Positions 1 to 8,094 of a stretch of 8,094 nt of DNA are shown here, piece after piece. The notes beneath the pieces were generated by a model, which worked only from the letters and a program-made list of their open reading frames with translations, searched no databases and had not been told where the DNA came from. Within the stretch, counting starts at the first letter, position 1. Each line of letters begins with the position of its first letter. A program made the position numbers and the translations under genes. Source of the stretch: Acidobacteriaceae bacterium (GTDB lineage Bacteria; Acidobacteriota; Terriglobia; Terriglobales; Acidobacteriaceae); the NCBI GenBank assembly GCA_030040175.1, contig JASHUF010000080.1:1-8094 (forward strand), written 5' to 3'.

Positions 1-1
1 C

Positions 2-3124
<3,123 letters not shown>

Positions 3125-3137
3125 GGACTTGCCCTTC

Positions 3138-3157
3138 AGGCGCCGTCCGGTGCGCCT
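3138..3157 (+). other. Small stem-loop between the rpoC stop and its terminator
   Basis: AGGCGC at 3138-3143 can pair with GCGCCT at 3152-3157 around an 8-base loop, starting 14 bases after the rpoC stop codon. No T-run follows, so it is not a terminator itself. It may protect the mRNA 3' end or simply be chance in GC-rich sequence. Confidence 0.3.
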
Positions 3158-3178
3158 TCAAATCATTCTTGCAACGGC

Positions 3179-3210
3179 AAAGGCCCGGGCTTTCGGGCCT
3201 TTCTTTTTTT
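3179..3210 (+). terminator. Rho-independent terminator of the rpoC operon
   Basis: A perfect 9-bp stem, AAAGGCCCG (3179-3187) with CGGGCCTTT (3194-3202), closes a 6-base loop. One C and then seven T residues (3204-3210) follow. It starts 55 bases after the rpoC stop. On the opposite strand the same stem is followed by only a short T-rich run, so it may give weak termination for the convergent cyclase gene, whose stop lies about 170 bases away at 3380. The 169 bases between the two (3211-3379) hold no gene I can support. Confidence 0.93.
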
Positions 3211-3379
3211 CATCTCCGCCGCAGGACTATTCTCAGACTCCCCTAAAGCAACTTGCAATTCAAGACCGCACCGAAGGAAATCGGCCTTGAGGAATCCTGT
3301 TGTTGCTCTTGTGTTCGCGCTCGTGCTCCCCATGGTCCCCGAGAATTGGCCGGCGACGGGAATCATCGCCTGCTGCGGT

Positions 3380-5743
3380 CTATTTGTGCCCCGCGCGCGC
3401 CAGCTTCGGCGCGGGCGCTGCGCTGCGCCGTGTCCTTGCCTGCTTGATCACATACATGGCGGCGTCGGCGGCGCCCAGCAGCTCGTCCTTGCTTGAACCG
3501 TCTTCCGGGTAGATTGCAGTGCCGATGCTGGCCGAGCCATTTACGTTGTAGCCGTCTCCGGCGAAGGGCATTTCAAAGCAGCCTTCCAGACGCAGCGAAA
3601 TCTCCTCCGCGTCGGCGCGGCAGCGGATGCTCGGCACCAGCACGGCAAACTCGTCGCCGCCCAGCCGCGCCAGGATATCGCCGGGGCGCAGCTGGCGCTT
3701 CATGCGCAGAGCCACTTCCTGCAGATAAAGGTCGCCGACGCGATGGCCATAGACGTCGTTCACCTGCTTGAAGTCGTTCAGGTCGATATAGAGGAGTCCG
3801 AAGATTCTCGCCGACTGGCGCGCGGCGTGGATCAGGGTGTCGAGATGTTTCTCCAGCGAGAAGCGATTCTGGATGTCGGTGAGCAGGTCGAACTCGGAAC
3901 GGTGCACAAGGTCGGAGTAAAGGCGCGAGGTCTCGATGGCCAGCGTGGCCAATCCGGTGGCCATGGAAAGAGCCTCGGTCTCCACCGCCCGGGGATGCGT
4001 ACTGGCGTCGAAGGCCGTGCAGATGGTTCCCAGCGCCGTCCCCGAGCGCGCGGGAATCGGCATCTCCGCAACGCGCAGCGCGGAGAGCCGGACGGGGAGG
4101 TTCCCGAGCTTGGGCCCGTCTGCCACCTGGCACCAGCAGGGTGCGCCATCCAGCCGGAAGGAGACCAGTTCGGTGACCTGTTCGAGAATTTCGGCCAGCG
4201 GACGCGAATTGTTGATGTCCTCGAGAATCTTGCCCCGGCGGCGCTCCACGTAAGCCAGCCCGGCGATCTTGCGCCGCGCCCCGCGCTCCGCGTAGGCGTT
4301 GCGGGCGCCGATAAAGAAAATGACCACCAGCAGCATAATCACCAGTTGCGTGAGGTGCTGCACATTCAGCCAGTCCGGCTTGGCGATCACCTGAATATCG
4401 TCGAAATTCCGCATCAGGACGGTGAAAGGCACTTCGCCATTGAACGGATTGGCGTTCTCGAGCATGCAGATGCCGGTCACGCGAATCTGCGTGCCCACCG
4501 GAACCTGTTTGAGCGGCGGCAAAGCCACGCCGCTGGGCGCGTTGCGGTGCTCGAAGATCGCGGAGAACAAGCGTCCGTCGGAGGAGACCAGGTAATCGTC
4601 TTCGCTGGCCTGCCGCACCTCCGTTATCACCTCGCCCTCCACGGCGACCAGGTCGAAGTTGTGGCCGCGCGCGGTATTGCCGCCGGAAGCCAGTTCCTTC
4701 GCCGTGAGCAGGGCCGGAGCTACCGGCGCCTGTGTCAGATGGTCCACCACTTCGCTGTGCGTCAGTTTCAGGAATCCGTTCTGCACGTCCGGAAATCCGG
4801 TCGCATCCGCCGCGTCGCCGATCCGCATCGGCTGGTAACTCGCCGTGGAAACCCAGGCGCTCTTGCCGCCGTCCTGCAGCACCAGCGCGTTGCCGGGCTG
4901 GTAGTACGTGATCGTTCCCTGCACGTGGACGCGCTGCGTCAGCTCCTGCACGTCATAACCGGTGATGATCCGGTCCATCGGCGTGATCGGCAGCGTCCAC
5001 GGATCGGCCCCGGCCTGCTTGAGCACTTTCACGAAAGCAAGGCTCTGCACGTGCAGAAGAACGCCGGTTTGCTGCATCTTGTTGTCGAATTCGCCGGATG
5101 CGACGCCCGTGATCTCCGCTTCGGCGTCCAGCAGGCCTGCCAGCGCGGACACATCGGTGCTGTCCACGGTCGCGTCCACCGGCCCTCCATCCACCAGCAT
5201 GTGCAGAAACGTGGTGGCAACCGGGGAATCCGCCGAGGGCGCAATATCAGCGGAGCGGATGATGGCGTGCACCGTAACCAGCGCGCAGTCTTTCTCGGCG
5301 CGGATCATCTCTGCGAACGTGGCGGGCACGGGCTTGGGTACGGCGCCGTGGTCCAGCACCGTGATCCTGCGGGCGTCTACGTAAGGCCTGAAACTCGGGC
5401 GCGCCACTCCCTGCACTCGGATCAGGTCGCCGGGCACAAGGTGCAGGTTGTTCCCTGCGTTCACGTAGATGGCCGCGCCCCCGTCCTCGACAAAGAGCGT
5501 GTGCTCGTAGCCGCGGAAGTACGTAACCGTGGCCACAAAATCCGCTGCCGGCATTTGGCTGGCCTGCGCGTTGGTCAGGCCCGCTGCTGCGCTTACAGAA
5601 GCCAGCGGCGCCTGCGCCATCGCTACGGAGCAAATCCAAAACGCCACAAGCACTGCCAGCGGAATCCGCCTCGCCGCTTCCCTCACTCGAACTATGCGAG
5701 CTTCGCTCAGTGTTCCCTCACTCTCGCTGGCGCCGGCGTCCAT
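3380..5743 (-). CDS. Membrane-anchored diguanylate cyclase (GGDEF) with beta-rich periplasmic sensor region and GAF-like segment
   Basis: Predicted to make cyclic di-GMP from two GTP at the inner membrane. Taken from the ATG at 5743 it has 787 residues. The order is: signal peptide or anchor with hydrophobic core about 27-43 (cleavage motif AMA at 41-43); four beta-rich, OB-fold-like segments about 69-131, 155-237, 271-334 and 364-455, recognisable by repeats such as LFVEDGGAAIYV and LVLQDGGKSAWV; a transmembrane helix about 464-480; a GAF-like segment about 506-609; and a GGDEF domain about 617-769. The active site reads GGDEF at 695-699, with metal-binding D654 in DLNDFKQVND. An inhibitory RxxD site (R686, D689) sits exactly five residues before GGDEF, so product feedback is expected. 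No EAL domain is present. The frame stays open upstream to a TTG at 5836 without a ribosome site; a GTG at 5686 would give a more compact signal peptide. The ligand sensed is unknown. Confidence 0.93.
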   Translation of the reverse strand: MDAGASESEGTLSEARIVRVREAARRIPLAVLVAFWICSVAMAQAPLASVSAAAGLTNAQASQMPAADFVATVTYFRGYEHTLFVEDGGAAIYVNAGNNLHLVPGDLIRVQGVARPSFRPYVDARRITVLDHGAVPKPVPATFAEMIRAEKDCALVTVHAIIRSADIAPSADSPVATTFLHMLVDGGPVDATVDSTDVSALAGLLDAEAEITGVASGEFDNKMQQTGVLLHVQSLAFVKVLKQAGADPWTLPITPMDRIITGYDVQELTQRVHVQGTITYYQPGNALVLQDGGKSAWVSTASYQPMRIGDAADATGFPDVQNGFLKLTHSEVVDHLTQAPVAPALLTAKELASGGNTARGHNFDLVAVEGEVITEVRQASEDDYLVSSDGRLFSAIFEHRNAPSGVALPPLKQVPVGTQIRVTGICMLENANPFNGEVPFTVLMRNFDDIQVIAKPDWLNVQHLTQLVIMLLVVIFFIGARNAYAERGARRKIAGLAYVERRRGKILEDINNSRPLAEILEQVTELVSFRLDGAPCWCQVADGPKLGNLPVRLSALRVAEMPIPARSGTALGTICTAFDASTHPRAVETEALSMATGLATLAIETSRLYSDLVHRSEFDLLTDIQNRFSLEKHLDTLIHAARQSARIFGLLYIDLNDFKQVNDVYGHRVGDLYLQEVALRMKRQLRPGDILARLGGDEFAVLVPSIRCRADAEEISLRLEGCFEMPFAGDGYNVNGSASIGTAIYPEDGSSKDELLGAADAAMYVIKQARTRRSAAPAPKLARAGHK
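5678..5723. repeat. Imperfect direct repeat within the 5' end of the cyclase gene
   Basis: The 11-base word TTCCCTCACTC occurs at 5678-5688 and again at 5713-5723. Between the copies is the small dyad GAGC-TTC-GCTC. The stretch encodes the variable, charged segment before the signal-peptide core. Words from this stretch (CCTCACTCG, TCGCTCAG, TGTTCCCTCA) recur inside ddl and in the intergenic region before ddl, which suggests a dispersed repeat rather than conserved coding sequence. Confidence 0.4.
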
Positions 5744-5756
5744 CCCCTGGCCAGTG

Positions 5757-5763
5757 CCTCCCC
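5757..5763 (-). promoter_or_regulatory. Possible ribosome binding site for the cyclase start at 5743
   Basis: On the minus strand GGGGAGG lies 13 bases before the ATG at 5743. That spacing is long, and a second purine run, AGGGG, directly abuts the ATG. The alternative starts (TTG 5836, GTG 5686) have nothing comparable. This is the reason for preferring the ATG at 5743. Confidence 0.35.
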
Positions 5764-5863
5764 TTAGCCGTCCATCGGCCGGGAGCCTGACTGCCTTCAC
5801 TCCACAACCGCGGACGGCCGCATCATTGACGGCCAACGCTTTGCAGGTGGAGTGAGAGCCTCC

Positions 5864-5890
5864 GCCGCTCGGGAATTTCCCCGGAGCGGC
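5864..5890. repeat. GC-rich inverted repeat upstream of the cyclase gene
   Basis: GCCGCTC (5864-5870) is the exact complement of GAGCGGC (5884-5890). The inner GGG and CCC can extend the stem past a two-base bulge, and the centre reads GGGAATTTCCCC, itself nearly palindromic. No T-run follows on either strand, so it is not an intrinsic terminator. It may be a protein-binding dyad or an mRNA 5'-leader hairpin of the cyclase gene. Confidence 0.5.
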
Positions 5891-5914
5891 AATGGAACGG
5901 CTGAGCCCTTCATC

Positions 5915-5945
5915 GCGAGTTACTTTGTGTTTCCATAGTACTCGC
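5915..5945. repeat. Imperfect 31-bp inverted repeat in the divergent promoter region
   Basis: GCGAGT (5915-5920) pairs with ACTCGC (5940-5945). After a one-base bulge, AC (5922-5923) pairs with GT (5938-5939), leaving a 14-base T-rich interior. Its position in the less GC-rich core between two divergent genes makes it a candidate operator. No family-specific operator motif is recognised. Confidence 0.4.
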
Positions 5946-6088
5946 TTTAAGTTACGGCTTTATGGCCATTTTGGGGGATGCGGGGCCCGGCGGTACCACC
6001 ACAAAGCGGTCATTTACCTATTGAAACCGGAAATTCGCACCCGCTTTCGCATTTCCCGCGTCTTCCTCGCGCTCCGGCGTGCCGCGAG

Positions 6089-6094
6089 TACAAT
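6089..6094 (+). promoter_or_regulatory. -10-like box TACAAT directly before the arginase start
   Basis: TACAAT differs from TATAAT at one position and ends 8 bases before the ATG at 6103. Transcription would then begin within a base or two of the start codon. There is no Shine-Dalgarno sequence in front of this ATG, which fits a leaderless mRNA. No good -35 hexamer is seen at the usual spacing, which lowers confidence. Confidence 0.45.
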
Positions 6095-6102
6095 TCCGTT
6101 GC

Positions 6103-7089
6103 ATGGTTGAGCGCGCGCAAGCCTCTTCGTCACTCTCCCGTTTATCCGCCTCTGCCGGCGACCTGCAGGCTTCGCCCGGCCGTCGTATCCGCGTCCTGGG
6201 CGTGCCCCTCGACATGGGCGCCAGCCGCCGCGGCGTGGACATGGGGCCCTCGGCGCTGCGCGTGGCCGGCCTCGAGGCGCGGCTTGAGGCCCTGGGCCAC
6301 CACGTCACCGATGGCGGGAACATCCGCGTGGAAGTGGCGGAAACGCGCGCCTCCGGCTCGAAGAACGCCCATTATTTGACTGAGATAGCGGAGACCTGCG
6401 CGCGTACGGCTGAGGCTGTCCTGGCCAGCCTCGAAGCCGGCGAAATGCCGCTGGTCCTTGGCGGCGATCACTCCCTCGCCGCCGGCTCCATCTCCGGCGT
6501 AGCCGAGTATTATCGGAGTCGCGGCGAAAAGATCGGCCTCATCTGGATCGACGCCCACTCCGACATCAACACGCCCGACACCTCGCCCTCGGGCAACGTC
6601 CACGGCATGCCTCTGGCCGCGCTCATGGGCCTCGGCCCCGAACCGCTGGCCAACCTCTTCGGCTTCTCGCCCAAGATCTCCGCGGAAAACACCGTCCTCC
6701 TCGGCGTGCGTACCATCGACTCGGCCGAGCGCGCCAACATCCGCCGCGCCGGCATCGCCCACGTCTTCACCATGCGCGATATTGACGAGCGCGGCATGCG
6801 CGCGGTGATGGAAGAAGCCCTGCGCGCCGCCGGCCGCGGCACCGCCGGTTATCATGTTTCGCTCGACCTCGACTGGATCGACCCCGAGGACGCGCCCGGC
6901 GTGGGCACACCGGTGCGCGGCGGCGCCACGTATCGCGAAGCTCACCTCGCCATGGAGATCCTCGCCGACCACGGCCGCCTGCTCAGCTTCGAGATCGTCG
7001 AAGTCAACCCCATCCTCGACGAGCACAACCGCACCGCCGACCTCGCCGTCGAACTGGCCTGCTCCGCCTTCGGCAAGAAAATCCTCTAG
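6103..7089 (+). CDS. rocF: Arginase (L-arginine amidinohydrolase)
   Basis: Ureohydrolase converting L-arginine to ornithine and urea in the cytoplasm; 328 residues from the ATG at 6103. All six ligands of the binuclear manganese centre are present: H123 in GGDHS, D150, H152 and D154 in DAHSD, and D255 and D257 in DLDWID. Arginase rather than agmatinase is supported by the substrate loop N156, S163, N165 and H167 (DINTPDTSPSGNVHG) and by E300 in EIVEVNPILD. The family signatures APGVGTPVRGG and TYREAHLAME follow, and the C-terminus GKKIL is typical. About 25 residues precede the usual first strand (RIRVLGVPLDMG), a Ser/Ala-rich extension that may be disordered. A GTG at 6079 would add eight residues but has no ribosome site. 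Residue 258 is Trp, where better-known arginases have a small residue. The symbol is assigned by family; the physiological role is not shown by the neighbours. Confidence 0.94.
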   Translation: MVERAQASSSLSRLSASAGDLQASPGRRIRVLGVPLDMGASRRGVDMGPSALRVAGLEARLEALGHHVTDGGNIRVEVAETRASGSKNAHYLTEIAETCARTAEAVLASLEAGEMPLVLGGDHSLAAGSISGVAEYYRSRGEKIGLIWIDAHSDINTPDTSPSGNVHGMPLAALMGLGPEPLANLFGFSPKISAENTVLLGVRTIDSAERANIRRAGIAHVFTMRDIDERGMRAVMEEALRAAGRGTAGYHVSLDLDWIDPEDAPGVGTPVRGGATYREAHLAMEILADHGRLLSFEIVEVNPILDEHNRTADLAVELACSAFGKKIL

Positions 7090-7123
7090 CCGGGCTGCGC
7101 GTTCGTCCCTTGAAAATGGGTGC

Positions 7124-7149
7124 CCCAGGTCCGGATTTTCGGACCTGGG
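7124..7149. repeat. Perfect 10-bp hairpin after the arginase gene, possible dispersed intergenic repeat
   Basis: CCCAGGTCCG (7124-7133) is the exact reverse complement of CGGACCTGGG (7140-7149), with loop GATTTT. It begins 34 bases after the arginase stop. AAAGCACG rather than T residues follows, so on the plus strand it is not a textbook intrinsic terminator. It could still stabilise the arginase mRNA end. The form (GGGTGCCCCAGGTCC, short loop, exact return) reminds me of intergenic repeats in Terriglobia genomes; that is recollection, not a search result. Confidence 0.65.
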
Positions 7150-7222
7150 AAAGCACGACTGCGAACTGGCGATCCTGCCAGCGTCCAATGTTTGCTTATA
7201 GGGTTGCATTCGGGACCGAAAT

Positions 7223-7260
7223 GTTCCCTCATGTGGCTTCAAAAGCGAGACCGGGGGAAC
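7223..7260. repeat. Second inverted repeat upstream of ddl
   Basis: GTTCCCTC (7223-7230) can pair with GGGGGAAC (7253-7260), counting one G-T pair, around a 22-base loop. It lies about 75 bases after the preceding perfect hairpin, so the two may be parts of one composite element. Confidence 0.35.
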
Positions 7261-7339
7261 CCTCATCTTGGTTTGGAACGGTCGCCGGGATCGGGGGCCA
7301 CCCTCTATAACCGGAGAGCGTAGAGTTTCCCGCGGCCAC

Positions 7340-7345
7340 TAAAAT
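7340..7345 (+). promoter_or_regulatory. -10-like box TAAAAT directly before the ddl start
   Basis: TAAAAT matches TATAAT at five of six positions and ends 9 bases before the ATG at 7355, giving an expected transcription start within a few bases of the start codon. The only purine run nearby (AGAAG, spacing four) is a weak ribosome site. No convincing -35 is seen. The arrangement mirrors that before the arginase gene. Confidence 0.42.
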
Positions 7346-7354
7346 CAGAAGTGC

Positions 7355-8094
7355 ATGGCCAACAAACTCCGCGTCGGCATTCTCTTCGGCGGGCGCAGCG
7401 GCGAGCATGAGGTTTCGCTGCTCTCCGCGGCGTCCGTTCTCCAGGCAATCGACCGCGACAAATTCGACGTAACGCCCATCGGCATCACCAAAGAGGGCCG
7501 CTGGCTGGCGGCGGCCGACGCGCGCGGGCTGCTCGAAGGCAAGAACCCAGGCGCGGCCGCATCCGGTGCGCCGGCCAGCGAATTCAATCCAAAACCAGAA
7601 AAAGAGCCGGGAAAAAACCTGCGTGCCGGCGATCCCGAAGCCACGCCCGGCGCCAAGCTGCTCGAGGAAGGCATGCCTACGCTGCTGGCGCCCGAGCCGC
7701 GCTCCGCGTCCTCACTCGCTCAGGGCCGAAGCGCGGAGCGGCCGGCGAGCGGTGGGGCACAGTCGCAAGCCCTCGATGTGATTTTTCCCGTCCTGCACGG
7801 CACCTTCGGCGAGGACGGGACGATTCAGGGATTGTTTGAGCTGGCCGGCATCGCCTACGTGGGCTCGGGTGTGCTGGGTTCGGCCGCGGGCATGGACAAG
7901 GACGCCATGAAGCGGCTCTTCGCCCAGGCCGGCCTGCCCATCGTGAAGCACGTCACGCTGCTGCGCGCGGAGTGGGAAAAGTCTCCGCGGAAATGCACGG
8001 CGCGCATCGAGGCCGCGCTGCGCTACCCCGTGTTCGTCAAGCCCGCGAACCTGGGCTCGTCGGTGGGCATCAGCAAGGCACACGATCGCAAGGA
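7355..8094 (+). CDS. ddl: D-alanine-D-alanine ligase, 3'-truncated by the window edge
   Basis: ATP-grasp ligase that joins two D-alanines for peptidoglycan precursors in the cytoplasm. The first 246 complete codons are present and stay in frame to the window end. The N-terminal domain begins with KLRVGILFGGRSGEHEVS, where E17 matches the catalytic Glu15 of E. coli DdlB. The second signature, DVIFPVLHGTFGEDGTIQG, is at 141-159, followed by YVGSGVLGSAAGMDKDAMK. The nucleotide-binding strand and loop are FVKPANLGSSVGIS at 227-240. The rest of the ATP-grasp domain lies beyond the window. Oddity: E17 and H148 are about 131 residues apart, against about 48 in E. coli DdlB. The extra length is a low-complexity Ala/Pro/Gly/charged linker (about 51-138) containing a DNA palindrome. 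The ATG is chosen because the conserved start follows at once. Confidence 0.95.
   Translation, partial: MANKLRVGILFGGRSGEHEVSLLSAASVLQAIDRDKFDVTPIGITKEGRWLAAADARGLLEGKNPGAAASGAPASEFNPKPEKEPGKNLRAGDPEATPGAKLLEEGMPTLLAPEPRSASSLAQGRSAERPASGGAQSQALDVIFPVLHGTFGEDGTIQGLFELAGIAYVGSGVLGSAAGMDKDAMKRLFAQAGLPIVKHVTLLRAEWEKSPRKCTARIEAALRYPVFVKPANLGSSVGISKAHDRK
7700..7740. repeat. Palindromic REP-like element inside the ddl coding frame
   Basis: CGCTCCGCG (7700-7708) is the exact reverse complement of CGCGGAGCG (7732-7740), separated by 23 bases that include CCTCACTCG and TCGCTCAG. It encodes part of the low-complexity linker (SASSLAQGRSA), just before the conserved DVIFPVLHG motif. Both shared words also occur in the 5' end of the cyclase gene. 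Confidence 0.45.

Larger units (their letters stand above)
5744..6102. promoter_or_regulatory. Divergent intergenic region between cyclase and arginase genes
   Basis: These 359 bases separate the two divergent start codons. The middle part, about 5915-6040, is visibly less GC-rich than the flanking genes, as expected of a promoter region. It holds a GC-rich inverted repeat (5864-5890), a second imperfect inverted repeat (5915-5945) and a -10-like box just before the arginase ATG. A minus-strand TACTAT (5940 down to 5935) could be a -10 for the cyclase, but its -35 position is poor. The 72-codon plus-strand frame 5892-6110 has mixed third-position base use unlike the neighbouring genes and is probably not coding. 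I see no tRNA or other RNA gene. Confidence 0.6.
7090..7354. other. Non-coding region between arginase and ddl with several inverted repeats
   Basis: These 265 bases contain no frame that looks coding. They hold the perfect 10-bp hairpin at 7124-7149, a second inverted repeat at 7223-7260, a TATAAC at 7306-7311 and a -10-like TAAAAT just before ddl. The word CCCTCAT occurs twice (7226-7232 and within the run after 7260). There is no canonical terminator with a T-run after arginase. Confidence 0.6.

Noticed and set aside
3163..3366. 67-residue minus-strand frame between rpoC and the cyclase
   Set aside because: It is read through the rpoC terminator stem and its T-run, and has no similarity I recognise.
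3390..3415. GC-rich inverted repeat at the very end of the cyclase gene as a terminator
   Set aside because: The arms are within coding sequence and no T-run follows on the minus strand.
3287..3496. Short hydrophobic frame starting at TTG 3287, resembling a signal peptide, with a purine run upstream
   Set aside because: TTG start, overlaps the 3' end of the cyclase gene on the other strand, and becomes Arg/Ala/Cys-rich shadow sequence after about 35 residues.
3743..5767. 674-residue open frame on the plus strand opposite the cyclase gene
   Set aside because: It is a shadow of the cyclase coding sequence: Arg/His/Gly-rich, with no domain or ribosome site, while the minus strand has clear GGDEF, membrane and sensor features.
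5958..5985. Possible sigma-54 promoter in TGGCC...TGC upstream of arginase
   Set aside because: The spacing between the GG and GC elements is 14 bases instead of the required 10.
6142..7266. 374-residue open frame on the minus strand opposite arginase
   Set aside because: It mirrors the arginase gene and runs through the intergenic hairpin. The plus-strand frame has all catalytic residues.
7306..7311. TATAAC as the main ddl promoter box
   Set aside because: It matches a -10 well, but there is no -35 hexamer at 16-18 bases and the later TAAAAT is better placed. It is kept only as a mention.

Overview
The window is GC-rich bacterial chromosome with four protein genes and three intergenic regions. 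The best guess for the source is an acidobacterium of the Terriglobia type. This rests on the RNA polymerase beta-prime subunit with a large trigger-loop insertion, the style of the membrane diguanylate cyclase with beta-rich periplasmic segments, and intergenic hairpins of a type I associate with that group. It is an inference from pattern recognition, not from a database match.

Layout: (1) 2-3124, plus strand: the last three quarters of rpoC, cut at its 5' end by the window edge, closed by a strong intrinsic terminator at 3179-3210. (2) 3380-5743, minus strand, convergent with rpoC: a membrane-anchored diguanylate cyclase with signal peptide, periplasmic beta-rich segments, a transmembrane helix, a GAF-like segment and a GGDEF domain with intact active and inhibitory sites. 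(3) 5744-6102: a divergent upstream region, less GC-rich in its middle, with two inverted repeats. (4) 6103-7089, plus strand: arginase with all six manganese ligands. (5) 7090-7354: a non-coding stretch with a perfect 10-bp hairpin and further inverted repeats. (6) 7355-8094, plus strand: D-alanine-D-alanine ligase, cut at its 3' end, with an unusually long low-complexity linker near its N-terminus.

The genes do not form one obvious pathway. rpoC (transcription), arginase (arginine to ornithine and urea) and Ddl (cell-wall precursor) are housekeeping or metabolic functions; the cyclase is a signalling protein. rpoC and the cyclase converge, while the cyclase and arginase genes diverge. Arginase and ddl run in the same direction, but the 265-base gap and a separate -10-like box before ddl suggest separate transcription. 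Arginase and ddl both lack a convincing Shine-Dalgarno sequence and both have a -10-like hexamer 8-9 bases before the ATG, which suggests leaderless or nearly leaderless mRNAs.

I did not find a clear undescribed multi-gene system. The most interesting leads are the leaderless start pattern, the palindrome-bearing linker inside ddl that shares short words with the 5' end of the cyclase gene, and the intergenic hairpins.
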